From: Roseateles_E sp005503085
GTDB lineage: Bacteria; Pseudomonadota; Gammaproteobacteria; Burkholderiales; Burkholderiaceae_C
Direction of reading: 5' to 3'
Length of the DNA stretch: 64,000 bases
NCBI RefSeq assembly: GCF_028462495.1
Contig: NZ_JAQOWX010000013.1
Location: 1-64,000 of the forward strand
Below are positions 36,692 through 45,444 of the stretch, piece by piece (the first letter of the stretch is position 1; each line of letters starts with the position of its first letter). The notes under the pieces are model-generated. The model saw nothing but the letters and a program-made list of their open reading frames with translations, ran no database searches and had not been told where the DNA came from. The position numbers and the translations under genes are program-made.

Positions 36692-37219
36692 ATGCTCAAA
36701 CCCCTGCTGATCGCCGCCGCACTGCTGACCTGCAGCGCCGCCCATGCCGCCGACGCTCCGCTGCCCACGGTGGCCAGCGTCGACCTCGCGCGCTACGCCG
36801 GCGCCTGGTACGAGATCGCGCTGCTGCCCAATCGCTTCCAGCGCCAATGCGTGGCCGACACCCAGGCCCGATACCGTCCCGACGGCGAGCGCGTCGAGGT
36901 GATCAACCGCTGCCGCACGGCCAGCGGCGAGATCGAGGACGTCAAGGGCCATGCCAAGGTGGTAGACGGCAGTGGCAATGCCAGGCTGCGCGTCACCTTC
37001 TTCTGGCCGTTCTACGGCGACTACTGGGTGCTGGATCTGGACGAGAACTATCGCCAGGTGCTGGTCGGCACACCCAACCGCCAATACGCCTGGGTGCTGT
37101 CGCGCGAGCCGCAGATGGACGAGGCTCAGTTGCAGCGCCTGCTCGACAAGGCGGCCTCGCTGGGCTTTGACAAGAGCGCCTTCCAGCGCACGCCGCAGAC
37201 CCGGCCGCTGGAGCGCTGA
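36692..37219 (+). CDS. blc: Bacterial lipocalin
   Basis: The product is 175 aa. A signal peptide ends near AAHA. The expected Blc lipobox is not convincing (LLTC has Thr before Cys), so it may be soluble in the periplasm. The lipocalin GxW motif YAGAWYEIALLPNRFQ and the later VTFFWPFYGDYWVLDL plus QYAWVLSR are typical of Blc/ApoD-like members. Blc binds lysophospholipids and helps envelope maintenance under stress. Lipocalin genes often belong to light- or stress-induced regulons with photolyase, as here. Confidence 0.92.
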   Translation: MLKPLLIAAALLTCSAAHAADAPLPTVASVDLARYAGAWYEIALLPNRFQRQCVADTQARYRPDGERVEVINRCRTASGEIEDVKGHAKVVDGSGNARLRVTFFWPFYGDYWVLDLDENYRQVLVGTPNRQYAWVLSREPQMDEAQLQRLLDKAASLGFDKSAFQRTPQTRPLER

Positions 37220-37242
37220 GCTCAGTCTCTTACTTTCGCTGC

Positions 37243-38322
37243 TCAGGCCTGTTGGGTGCGCGCGAAACCCAGGCGCAGCCGCCCGGCCGGCGCCTCGATC
37301 CAGCGATAGAAAGGCAGCGCGGCCAGATTGCTCAAAGCCCAGGCGGCCGCCATCGCGGCGACGCCGGCCCAGGGGTGCTCGGGGTCTTTGTGCTCGAACA
37401 GCGCATTGACCAGCAGGCAGATCGGGAAGTGCACCAGGAACAGCGCATAGGAATGCGTGCCCAGATGGGCGAGCACCGCCGCCGCCCGGCCGCGCAGCAG
37501 CCGCAGGCCGCGCTGGTGGCGCTGCTGCAGCCAGGCCAGCAGCAGCGCGGTGGCCAGCGCCAGCGCCAGGCGCTCGCGGAACTCGTAGACCAGGGCCCCG
37601 CCGGCCAGCGCGGTCATCAGAGCGAGACCCAGCCTGCGATGGCGGCTCAAGCCCAGCCAGTGCACCAGCGCGCCCAGACCATAGGCACCGAAGAAATACG
37701 GTGCCCAGATGTCCTGGCCGGCATCCAGATTGAAGACCCACAGCGAGGCCGCGCTCAGCAGCAAGACCAGGGCCGGGCCCAGCCAGCGCGCTGCCGCGCT
37801 GCCGCGCGCCAGCCACAGCAGGGCCAGCAGCAGCGCGAACAGCTGCAGATCGATGGCCACATACCAGGCCCCCACCGTCAGCGCCTCGTGGCCCAGCACA
37901 TCGTGCAAAAGCAGCGCATGGGCCAGCAGCTGCAGTGCGCTGACCGCGGCCGGCACCAGCTCGGGCAGCAGCGGCGCGACCAGGGCCGAGCAGGCCAGCG
38001 TCAGCAGCACGGCCGCCATAAACGGCAGCGCCAGGCGCAGGTAGCGGCGCCACAGCAGGCTCAGCGGCGCACCTTCCAAGGGTCGGCCGGCCGGAGCCAG
38101 GCCGCGCGCCGTCAGAAAGCCGCCGACCACCAGAAACACCTGCACCGCCATGCGACCGTAGTCATACAGCCAGGCGATCAGGGCCGGCCACAGCGCCTGA
38201 ACGGTCTCGGCGACCGGGCCGTAGGCGGCCAGGTGATGCAGCACGATCAGCTGCGCGGCCACTGCCTTCAAGGCATCGAGATGCAGCAGGCGGGAGGAAA
38301 CGGCGGAAATGGGGACACTCAT
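37243..38322 (-). CDS. Acyltransferase 3 family (OafA-like) membrane protein
   Basis: The product is 359 aa with about ten hydrophobic helices. The N terminus LHLDALKAVAAQLIVLHHL contains the family His, and YDYGRMAVQVFLVVGGFLTARG and SYALFLVHFPICLLV are other hallmarks. It probably O-acetylates or acylates an envelope polysaccharide or lipid. Its ATG directly follows the T tract of the upstream terminator, so it has no room for a normal ribosome site. Either it starts as a leaderless message or initiation lies further downstream. Confidence 0.88.
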   Translation of the reverse strand: MSVPISAVSSRLLHLDALKAVAAQLIVLHHLAAYGPVAETVQALWPALIAWLYDYGRMAVQVFLVVGGFLTARGLAPAGRPLEGAPLSLLWRRYLRLALPFMAAVLLTLACSALVAPLLPELVPAAVSALQLLAHALLLHDVLGHEALTVGAWYVAIDLQLFALLLALLWLARGSAAARWLGPALVLLLSAASLWVFNLDAGQDIWAPYFFGAYGLGALVHWLGLSRHRRLGLALMTALAGGALVYEFRERLALALATALLLAWLQQRHQRGLRLLRGRAAAVLAHLGTHSYALFLVHFPICLLVNALFEHKDPEHPWAGVAAMAAAWALSNLAALPFYRWIEAPAGRLRLGFARTQQA

Positions 38323-38353
38323 AAAAAACGCCCGCCCCGGTATCGGGCGGGCG
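38323..38353 (-). terminator. Rho-independent terminator of the MerR gene
   Basis: CGCCCGCCC (38329-38337) pairs with GGGCGGGCG (38345-38353). On the minus strand it is followed by TTTTTT, ending at the acyltransferase ATG. It lies 20 bases past the MerR stop. Confidence 0.85.
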
Positions 38354-38373
38354 CTGACTTGTTCTTGGGGGGC

Positions 38374-39030
38374 TCAGTCGCGGGGCGCGGGCGGCGCGCA
38401 AGCCCCGGATTGTAAGGCGGGGCCCAGCAACAGGCCTTCGTGGATGGCCACGCGCTCCAGCGCCGTCTCGAAGCTGGCCCGCGCCTGGCCCGCGACCTGC
38501 TGCAGATAGGCGTGCAGCTCGGCATCGGCCGGACTGCGCTGGCGGCAGTCGGCGCTGTAGGCCTCGAACTGCGTCAGCCGGATCAGGATCTCGGCCAGAT
38601 GCTGCGGGCATTCGCAGGCAATCGTCGAGGACAAGCCCGCCACATCGCCGAGCACCGCATCGTCGAAGCGCCGTGGCGGCGGCGTGTCGCTCGGCTGGTC
38701 CAGCGGCAGATCCAGTGTCAGAACGGGCAGGCGCAAGGGCTCGGCCACGGTGCTGGCATGGGTGCGGGCCACGGCCTGCAGCTCGTCCATGTCCAGCGCG
38801 GCGAGCGCCCCGATGGCATGACCCAGCGTGGTCAGCTGCTTCAGCAGGGCTAGGCGCCGCACATCGGCAGCGCTGTAGAGCCGGTGGCCGGCCGCGCTGG
38901 TGGCCGCAGCGCTGACCCGGTAGCGCCGCTCCCAGATGCGCAGCGTCGCCACCGGCATGCGCAGCATGCGGGCCACGGCCGCACTGCGGTAGTGGCGCTG
39001 CGCGGCGGCTCCTGCATCGAACTCGGACAT
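38374..39030 (-). CDS. MerR-family regulator, LitR/CarH-like without a cobalamin domain
   Basis: The product is 218 aa from the ATG beginning MSEFDAG (a GTG two codons upstream is possible). The MerR DNA-binding head is clear: YRSAAVARMLRMPVATLRIW and RRYRVSAAATSAAGHRLYSA. The C-terminal half (CECPQHLAEILIRLTQFEAY, then ALERVAIHEGLLL) resembles the helical region of light-responsive MerR proteins, but no B12-binding DxHxxG motif is seen. With lipocalin, HiPIP and photolyase genes around it, a light- or redox-stress regulator is a reasonable inference. Confidence 0.85.
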   Translation of the reverse strand: MSEFDAGAAAQRHYRSAAVARMLRMPVATLRIWERRYRVSAAATSAAGHRLYSAADVRRLALLKQLTTLGHAIGALAALDMDELQAVARTHASTVAEPLRLPVLTLDLPLDQPSDTPPPRRFDDAVLGDVAGLSSTIACECPQHLAEILIRLTQFEAYSADCRQRSPADAELHAYLQQVAGQARASFETALERVAIHEGLLLGPALQSGACAPPAPRD

Positions 39031-39132
39031 GAACACCCCAGTGACTCGGTATTGAATCGGATTATCAGAGACGCGGCGCCGCCCATTGCGCAGGGCACGA
39101 CTCGGTGTCGGCGATCTGCCTATGCTCGCCCC

Positions 39133-39501
39133 ATGAATACCGCCCCGCCCTCAACGCTGACCGTCTACTTCGACGGCGCCTGCCCGGTCTGCAGCCGCGA
39201 AATCGCGCTGTACCAGCGCGAGCGGGGTGCGGAGCAGCTGTGCTGGGTCGATGTCGCGCATTGCCCGCCGGCCCAACTGGGCCTGGGGCTCAGCCGCGAG
39301 GCGGCGCTGGCCCGTCTGCATGTACGCGATGCCCAGGGCCGGCTTGTCAGCGGGGCGCGCGGCTTTCTGGCGCTGTGGCGGGTGCTGCCGCGCTGGGCCT
39401 GGCTGGCCCGGCTGCTGGACCGGGGCCCGCTGCCCGCGCTGCTGGAAGGTCTGTACCGCGCCTTCTTGCTGGCCCGCCGGCTGTGGAGGCGTCAACCCTG
39501 A
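39133..39501 (+). CDS. DCC family (DUF393) thiol-redox protein
   Basis: The product is 122 aa. The signature YFDGACPVCSREI (a DxxCxxC-type motif) opens the protein, followed by QLCWVDVAHCPP and a hydrophobic C-terminal part (ARGFLALWRVLPRWAWLARLL). DCC proteins are thioredoxin-like and often lie next to photolyase or cryptochrome-like genes. It is divergent from the MerR gene; the 100-base gap should hold both promoters. Confidence 0.9.
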   Translation: MNTAPPSTLTVYFDGACPVCSREIALYQRERGAEQLCWVDVAHCPPAQLGLGLSREAALARLHVRDAQGRLVSGARGFLALWRVLPRWAWLARLLDRGPLPALLEGLYRAFLLARRLWRRQP

Positions 39502-39605
39502 GCCCCTGCCCGCGTTGAACTCACAGATGCACCGAGCCCGCCGGCCCTCGGTCCACATCTTCCACCCCCAAGGCCTGTGTCCATCGCGAACGAGGAGACA
39601 AGACC

Positions 39606-39941
39606 ATGTCCAAAACCCAATCCGTCCCGCAGCAACGCCGTGTTTTCCTGATCGGCCTGGCTGGCGGCGGCCTGATGCTGGGCGCCGGGGTGCATCTGCA
39701 GGCACGCGCCCAGGCCAAGCTGGTGGACGAGAAGGACGCCCAGGCGGCCGCACTCGGCTATGTGGCCGACGCCACCAAGACCGACACGAAGAAGTACCCG
39801 AAGTACGCTGCCGGCCAGAATTGCGCCAACTGCGCGCTCTATCAGGGCAAGGCCACTGATGCCGCCGGCGGCTGCCCGCTATTCGCCGGCAAGCAGGTGG
39901 CCGGCAAGGGCTGGTGCAGCGCCTGGGCCAAGAAGGGCTGA
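39606..39941 (+). CDS. hip: High-potential iron-sulfur protein (HiPIP)
   Basis: The product is 111 aa. It has a Tat signal QRRVFLIGLAGGGLMLGAG with cleavage near AQA37. The mature part has the four cluster ligands C73, C76, C90 and C104 in the family spacing (CANC, GGCP, GWCSAW). It is a periplasmic one-electron carrier for a [4Fe-4S] cluster, folded before Tat export. It probably carries electrons to a terminal oxidase or reaction centre; no photosynthesis genes are in the window. Confidence 0.95.
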   Translation: MSKTQSVPQQRRVFLIGLAGGGLMLGAGVHLQARAQAKLVDEKDAQAAALGYVADATKTDTKKYPKYAAGQNCANCALYQGKATDAAGGCPLFAGKQVAGKGWCSAWAKKG

Positions 39942-39948
39942 GCGACCG

Positions 39949-40128
39949 ATGCAGAGACAGGGCGGGGCCAGCGCTGCTTTCAAGGGCAACAAGCAATACC
40001 TGCCCAGCAAGCCCTGCCAGGCCTGCGGCCGGACGATGAGCTGGCGCAAGCGCTGGGCCAGGGTCTGGGACGAGCTGCGTTACTGCTCCGACGCCTGCCG
40101 CAGCGCCAGGACGGTCCGACATGGCTGA
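39949..40128 (+). CDS. DUF2256 small zinc-ribbon-like protein
   Basis: The product is 59 aa. It has the family pattern LPSKPCQACGRTMSWRKRW followed by ARVWDELRYCSDACR, four Cys in two CxxC/CxxxC pairs suggesting one metal site. DUF2256 genes are habitually next to photolyase-related (FeS-BCP) genes, and here the stop overlaps the photolyase start by 8 bases. Its role is unknown; a helper in photolyase function or maturation is inferred from linkage only. Confidence 0.9.
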   Translation: MQRQGGASAAFKGNKQYLPSKPCQACGRTMSWRKRWARVWDELRYCSDACRSARTVRHG

Positions 40129-41666
40129 GGGCCTGCGCAATCTGGTGCTGGTGCTGGGCGACCAACTTGACCTGGAAGCCGCCGCCTTCGATGACTTCGA
40201 TCCGGCCCGGGACGCGGTCTGGATGGCCGAGGTGGCCGAGGAGTCCACCCATGTCTGGTCGGGCAAACCGCGCATCGCGCTGTTCCTGGCCGCGATGCGG
40301 CATTTCGCCGCCGCGCTGCGGGCAGCCGGCCGGCCGCTGCACTACCGGCGGCTCGACGATGCGGGCAATCTCGGCACGCTGGCGGCTGAGCTGGGCGCCA
40401 GCATTGCCGAGTTGCGCCCGCAGCGCCTGCTGCTGACCGCGCCAGGGGATTGGCGGGTGCTGCAGGCGCTGAAGGCGGTGGCCAGCGAGGCCGGGCTGCC
40501 GCTGGCGCTGCGCGAGGACCGGCATTTCTACGCGACGGTGCGCGAGTTCGCGGCCCACGCCAAGGGCCGCAAGCAGCTGCGACTGGAGTACTACTACCGC
40601 GAGCTGCGCAGCCGGCACGGCGTGCTGATGCAGGCCGATGGCCAGCCGGCGGGCGGGCAGTGGAATTTCGATGCCGAGAACCGCGAGGCCTTCGGCGCCA
40701 ACGGCCCCGGCCTGCGAGCGCCGCGCGCGGAGTTCGCGCCCGACGCGATCACCCGCGAGGTCATCGCGCTGGTCAACAGCCGCTTTGCCGATCATCCGGG
40801 CTCGCTGGCGCAGTTCGCCTGGCCGGTGACGCGCGCCGACGCGCTGCGGGCGCTGCAGGACTTCATCAGCGAGCGTCTGCCGCTGTTCGGCCGCTACCAA
40901 GACGCGCTCTGGCCCGACGAGCCCTGGCTCTACCACTCGCAGCTGGCCGCCGCGCTGAACCTGAAGCTGCTGAACCCGCGCGAGGTGGTCGCTGCGGCCG
41001 AGGCGGCCTGGCGGGACGGCCAGGCGCCGCTGGCCAGCGTCGAGGGCTTCATCCGCCAGATCCTCGGCTGGCGCGAGTACGTGCGCGGCATCTACTGGAC
41101 CCAGATGCCCGGCTATCTGGAGCGCAATGCGCTGGACGCCCGCCAGCCCCTGCCCGCCTGCTACTGGACCGGCAACACCGAGATGGCCTTGCCTGCGCGA
41201 CGCGCTGAAGCAGACCCTGGAACACGGCTATGCCCACCACATCCAACGCCTGATGGTCACCGGTCTCTATGCACTGCTGCTGGGCGTGGACCCGAAGCAG
41301 CTGCATGCCTGGTATCTGAGCGTCTACGTCGATGCGGTCGAATGGGTGGAGCTGCCCAACACCCTGGGCATGAGCCAGTTCGCCGATGACGGCCTGATGG
41401 CCAGCAAGCCCTATATCGCCAGCGGCAAATACCTGCAGCGCATGGGCCCCTACTGCCGCGGCTGCCGCTACGACCCGGCCGAGCGCGTGGGCGAGCGCGC
41501 CTGCCCTTACACCAGCCTGTACTGGGACTTTCTGCTGCGCCACGAGGGCTGGCTGGCGGAGCAGCCGCGCATGCAGATGCAGCTCAGGAATCTGGCGCGG
41601 CTGGACGATGCGCAGCGGCAGGCCATCCGCGCGCACGCCGAGGCCTTGCGAGCCGCTGCAGCATGA
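40121..41666 (+). pseudogene. Cryptochrome/photolyase of the FeS-BCP (PhrB) type, frameshifted
   Basis: The reading frame from 40121 encodes the N-terminal antenna and start of the FAD domain (LVLVLGDQLDLEAAAF, GLRNLV start, FIRQILGWREYVRGIYW) up to NTEMA near 41188. The rest of the family continues in another frame (CLRDALKQTLEHGYAHHIQR, LMVTG, YCRGCRYDP, ACPYTSLYWDF). Removing one T at 41189-41190 restores 514 aa, the normal family length. The four [4Fe-4S] Cys of the family are all in the second part, the first right at the lesion. PhrB-type enzymes repair (6-4) photoproducts with light. Sequencing error or true mutation cannot be told apart here. Confidence 0.85.
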
Positions 41667-42634
41667 GCAAGCCCGGCTTCCCGCCCACGCTGGCCGCCGC
41701 CCGGGCACGGCTGGCCGCGATCGACCCGCACGAGTACGCGCGCAGCCGCAATGCGCTGGACGGTGCGGTGACGCGGCTCTCGCCCTATCTGAGCCATGGC
41801 CTGTTGGACCTGCCTGCGGTGATGGCCGCACTGTCCGAACGGCACGGGCCGCTGGGCCCGCAGCACAAACTGGTCTACGAGTTCGGCTGGCGCGAGTACT
41901 TCCACCACGTCTGGCAGCGCCGTGGCGACGCGATCTTCCGCTCCCTGCATGCCGGTCCGCTGCCCGACCGTGCCTATGCCCGCGAGCTGCCGGCCGACAT
42001 CCGCGAGGCGCGCAGCGGCGTGCCGGTGATCGACCGGGCGGTGCGCATGCTCTATGCCGAAGGCTATCTGCACAACCATCTGCGCCTTTGGCTGGCCAGC
42101 TACATCGTCCATCTGCGCAAGATCCACTGGCGCAGCGGTGCCGACTGGATGTATGGCCATCTGCTGGACGGTGATCTGGCCAGCAACCACCTGAGCTGGC
42201 AGTGGGTGGCCGGCACCGGCAGTCACAAGCCCTATCTCTTCAATGCCGGCAATGTCGCCCGCCACGCGCCGCCGGACTGGCACAGTCCGGGCACGGTGAT
42301 CGACACCAGCTACGAGGCCCTCGACGTGATCGCTCGCGGCGCCGAGCCGGTCGGCGCCGAAGCGCTGCAAGCGCCAGGCATCGACGCGCCGGCCTTGCAC
42401 GAGCGGCCGCCCGCCGCCTGGAGCGTGCCCGATGCCCAGGCGGTGGCGGGGCGCGATATCTGGCTGGTCCACGCCTGGGCCTTCGCCGACCCGCCATCCG
42501 ATCTGCCGGACGGCATCGTCAGCGTGGCCGTCTTCGAGGCCGGCCATCTGCATGCGCGCTGGCCCTGGAGCGCGGCACGCTGGACCTTTGTCGGCCAGCG
42601 CATGAGCGAGCTGGCCGCGCTGCTGGTGGGGTGA
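41663..42634 (+). CDS. FAD-binding photolyase/cryptochrome-like protein, C-terminus shifted out of frame
   Basis: The product is 323 aa as read. It is only the FAD-binding helical half of photolyases (no antenna domain): LSPYLSHGLLDL, FGWREYFHHVW, PVIDRAVRMLY, LHNHLRLWLASYIVHL, then WMYGHLLDGDLASNHLSWQW and HKPYLFNAGN. These residues match the FAD and DNA-lesion pocket, so repair or light sensing is plausible. The frame stops at 42634 in a GGGG run; deleting one G continues it to 42818 (384 aa). The ATG overlaps the previous gene by 4 bases. Confidence 0.8.
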   Translation: MSKPGFPPTLAAARARLAAIDPHEYARSRNALDGAVTRLSPYLSHGLLDLPAVMAALSERHGPLGPQHKLVYEFGWREYFHHVWQRRGDAIFRSLHAGPLPDRAYARELPADIREARSGVPVIDRAVRMLYAEGYLHNHLRLWLASYIVHLRKIHWRSGADWMYGHLLDGDLASNHLSWQWVAGTGSHKPYLFNAGNVARHAPPDWHSPGTVIDTSYEALDVIARGAEPVGAEALQAPGIDAPALHERPPAAWSVPDAQAVAGRDIWLVHAWAFADPPSDLPDGIVSVAVFEAGHLHARWPWSAARWTFVGQRMSELAALLVG

Positions 42635-42818
42635 TGCGGCCACGCTGGCGACGGCGCTGGCGGGCGCCCGCTCGGTGCAGATGGTGGCCAACCCGCATCT
42701 CTCGCCCGCCCTGCACGGCCTGGCCCGCTGCCGGCCGAGGCCGCAGCTGTTCGCGCCGGTGGCGCGGCACTGCGATTCGTTCTCGCAGTGGTGGAAGCGG
42801 GCCAGCGCGGCGCTCTGA
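42630..42818 (+). pseudogene. Displaced C-terminal tail of the FAD-binding photolyase-like gene
   Basis: Read from base 42630, this stretch encodes 62 residues without a start: GDAATLATALAGARSVQMVA, then NPHLSPALHGLARC and CDSFSQWWKRASAAL, then TGA. It joins smoothly to the preceding gene if one G of 42628-42631 is removed, and the FSQWW ending looks like a natural protein end. Confidence 0.7.
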
Positions 42819-42821
42819 CCC

Positions 42822-43373
42822 TCAACGCCCGCTCTTGAAGATCCGCCCCAGCCAGCCCAGGTACCAGTCCAGAAAGCGCTGGAAGGCGCTCTTGGGCGGA
42901 GCCGGTGGCTCGGCCGGCGCCACCCCATAGCGCTCGGCCAGCGCCGCGTTGAAAGCGGCGAAGAAGTCGCCGGCCATCTTCTGCGCGGCCATATCGACCA
43001 GGCGCGAACCGATCTGCGCGATCTTGCCGCCGACGCTGGCCACCACCGTGTAGTGCAGCAGGGTCTGGGCCGGGCCCAGCGTCTCCAGCCGCACCTGGGC
43101 TGTGCCCTTGCCATGCCCGGCCGCGCCGCCCGAGCCCTCGAAGGCAAGCTGGTAGCTGGTCGGCGGCTGCAGGTCGGAGAGCTTCAACTTGCCCTTGAAT
43201 TTCGCCTTGACGGGGCCGATCGCGACAGACAGCAGGACCTCGTATTCGTTCTCTCCAGTGGGCGTCAGCGCTTCGCAGCCGGTGATGGCGGCCTTCAGCA
43301 TCTCGGTGTCGTTGAGCGCGGCCCAGGCCTGGGCCTGGGCGACGGGGAGTGTTTCTTGTCCGGTCAGTTGCAT
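42822..43373 (-). CDS. coxG: CoxG / SRPBCC family protein
   Basis: The product is 183 aa. It is a lipid/polyketide-binding SRPBCC fold: LPVAQAQAWAALNDTEMLKA, then GCEALTPTGENEYEVLLSV, KGKLKLSD and GGKIAQIGSRLVDMAAQKMA. The C-terminal SAFQRFLDWYLGWLGRIF is an amphipathic tail that could touch the membrane. CoxG is reported to tether CO dehydrogenase to the membrane. It is the last gene of coxSLMDEG and overlaps coxE by 10 bases. Confidence 0.92.
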   Translation of the reverse strand: MQLTGQETLPVAQAQAWAALNDTEMLKAAITGCEALTPTGENEYEVLLSVAIGPVKAKFKGKLKLSDLQPPTSYQLAFEGSGGAAGHGKGTAQVRLETLGPAQTLLHYTVVASVGGKIAQIGSRLVDMAAQKMAGDFFAAFNAALAERYGVAPAEPPAPPKSAFQRFLDWYLGWLGRIFKSGR

Positions 43374-44548
43374 AGCGTGTTCACCAGGTCTTCAAGACTG
43401 GCGAGATTGTGGGCGGGAAGATGGGCACTGACCTCGGGGAGCAATGCCTTGATGCCGGCGGCCTTCGGTTCGAAACCCTCGAAGCGCAGCAGCGGATTCA
43501 ACCAGATCAGGCGGCGGCAGGACAGGCGCAGGCGGCGCGCCTCGAAGGCCAAGGCCTCCGCACTGTCACCCTGCTCCAGGCCGTCGGTGATCAGGAGCAC
43601 CGTCGTGTCGCTGCTCAGCACGCGGCGGGCCCAATCATGGTTGAACTGGTGCAGGCAGGCGCTGATGCGAGTGCCACCCGACCAGTCGGCTACCGTGCGT
43701 GCGACGGCGGCCACCGCGATATCGGGATCGCGCTGCTGCATCAATCGCGTGATCGGGGTCAGTCGCGTGCCGAAGACAAAGCTCGTCACCCTGGGCGCAT
43801 GACGGCGCTCGGCCGGATTCGCCAGCCCGTGGGCCAGGTGCAAGAGCATGCGCGAGTAGCGGCTCATCGAGCCGGAGATGTCGGCCAGGATCAGCAGCGG
43901 CGCGACCTTGACGCGCGGCCGGCGCCAGCGCGGCGGCGCCAGCTCCTCGCGGGTCTGCGCGCGCAGCGTGGCACGCCAGTCAAAGCGGCCCTGGGCCGAA
44001 GGCCGGAAGCGGCGCGTGGGCCGCGTCTCGACGAAGGGCCTCAGCCGCACCAGCAGGCGCTTGGCGGCGGCCCACTCCTCGGCCGTCATCGTCTCGAAAT
44101 CGCGCTGGCGCAAGAGCTCCTGCTCACTCCAGCTCAACCGCGCATCGATCTCGATCTCTTCCTCGGGTTCTCGCGGCGGCTTCTTGCCCTGCTGCCCTTG
44201 CGGAAACAGCGCATCGGCCAGGCGCCGGTTCTCCGGCGGTGGCGGGGTGCCGGGTTTTGCCTGGGTGCGCGGCAGCATCATCGCCATCACCCGGCCCAGC
44301 AGATCGGGGTCGCGCCAGAACAGATAGAAAGCCTGCTCGAACAGCGGCCGGTGCGCCGCGCGATCGATCAGGCAGGCAGCCAGCGTGGCCTTGAAATCGG
44401 CACGCGATTCGAGCCCAGCCACCTGCAGCGCCTGCAGGCACAGCTGCACCCGGTCCGTGCCCACGGCCATGCCGGACTGGCGCAGCACGCGGGCGAAGTG
44501 CATCACATTGGCCGCCAGGTGTGCCGGCAGATCGGGCGACTCAGCCAT
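43364..44548 (-). CDS. coxE: CoxE-like VWA domain protein
   Basis: The product is 394 aa. It has a helical N-terminal half with an acidic stretch (REPEEEIEIDARLSWSEQEL) and a C-terminal von Willebrand A domain with the MIDAS motif DISGSMS and a later TTVLLITDGLEQGD. CoxE works with the MoxR-type ATPase CoxD to assemble the [CuSMoO2] or related cofactor of the molybdenum enzyme. It overlaps coxD by 8 bases. Confidence 0.93.
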   Translation of the reverse strand: MAESPDLPAHLAANVMHFARVLRQSGMAVGTDRVQLCLQALQVAGLESRADFKATLAACLIDRAAHRPLFEQAFYLFWRDPDLLGRVMAMMLPRTQAKPGTPPPPENRRLADALFPQGQQGKKPPREPEEEIEIDARLSWSEQELLRQRDFETMTAEEWAAAKRLLVRLRPFVETRPTRRFRPSAQGRFDWRATLRAQTREELAPPRWRRPRVKVAPLLILADISGSMSRYSRMLLHLAHGLANPAERRHAPRVTSFVFGTRLTPITRLMQQRDPDIAVAAVARTVADWSGGTRISACLHQFNHDWARRVLSSDTTVLLITDGLEQGDSAEALAFEARRLRLSCRRLIWLNPLLRFEGFEPKAAGIKALLPEVSAHLPAHNLASLEDLVNTLCN

Positions 44549-45410
44549 GGTGCGTGGCCACCCTCACCTGCTCCAGCAGCCGCGCCGCCTCCGAGCCCTG
44601 CACCTTGGCGATGTCGTCCTGGTATTTCAAGAGCACGCCCAGCGTGTTGCTGACCGTCTCCGGGTCCAGCACCAGCGCATTGAGTTCCAGCAGCGCGCGC
44701 GACCATTCGATGGTCTCGGCCACACCGGGCAGTTTGTACAGGTCCAGCGTGCGCAGGCCCCGGATGAAGGCGACGATCTGGCGCGACAGCGCCTCGCCGG
44801 CACCGGGCACCTTGAGCCGCAGGATCTGCAGCTCGCGCTGCGCATCGGGGAAATCGACCCAGTGGTAGAGGCAGCGCCGCTTGACCGCATCATGGATCTC
44901 GCGGGTGCGGTTGCTGGTCAGCACCACGATGGGCGGCTCGGCGGCCTTGATCACACCCAGCTCGGGAATGCTGAGCTGGAAGTCGCTCAGCACCTCCAGC
45001 AGAAAGGCCTCGAAGGGCTCGTCCGCACGATCGAGCTCGTCGATCAGCAGCACCCCCGGCTGTTCCAGGGCCTGCAGCAGCGGCCGCGCGATCAGGAAGC
45101 GGCGCGCGAACAACTCATCGCCGCTCAGGCCGCCGCTCTTGATCTCCAGCATCTGCCGCGCATGGTTCCACTCATAGGCCGCGCTGGCCAGATCCAGGCC
45201 CTCGTAGCACTGCAGCCGTATCAGCGGCCGCCCCAGCATCGCGGCCAGGGCCTTGGCGATCTCGGTCTTGCCGGTGCCCGGTTCGCCCTCCAGGAACAGC
45301 GGGCGCTGCAGGCGCAGGGCCAGGAAGACGGCGGTGGCCAGTTCGCGCTGGGCGACATAGCCTTGCGTCAGCAGAGCTTGAACGGTTGTATCGATGGAGC
45401 TTGGCGTCAT
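44541..45410 (-). CDS. coxD: CoxD-like AAA+ ATPase (MoxR family)
   Basis: The product is 289 aa from the ATG beginning MTPSSIDTT; an ATG 6 codons upstream is possible. Walker A is GEPGTGKT (42-49), Walker B GVLLIDELDRAD, sensor 1 VVLTSNRTREIHDAVKRR. MoxR-type ATPases act as chaperones with VWA partners, here CoxE, to finish the molybdenum hydroxylase. Separated from coxM by a 146-base gap with a long inverted repeat. Confidence 0.92.
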   Translation of the reverse strand: MTPSSIDTTVQALLTQGYVAQRELATAVFLALRLQRPLFLEGEPGTGKTEIAKALAAMLGRPLIRLQCYEGLDLASAAYEWNHARQMLEIKSGGLSGDELFARRFLIARPLLQALEQPGVLLIDELDRADEPFEAFLLEVLSDFQLSIPELGVIKAAEPPIVVLTSNRTREIHDAVKRRCLYHWVDFPDAQRELQILRLKVPGAGEALSRQIVAFIRGLRTLDLYKLPGVAETIEWSRALLELNALVLDPETVSNTLGVLLKYQDDIAKVQGSEAARLLEQVRVATHHG

Positions 45411-45444
45411 GGGTGGTCTTGCAAACATGGGGCGGGCTGCGGGC

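Noticed and set aside
36692..37219. Lipocalin as a lipid-anchored protein
   Set aside because: The only Cys near the signal end is preceded by Thr (LLTC), a poor lipobox, while AAHA fits signal peptidase I.
39606..39941. HiPIP as proof of photosynthesis
   Set aside because: HiPIP also occurs in non-phototrophs, and no reaction-centre or pigment gene is in the window.
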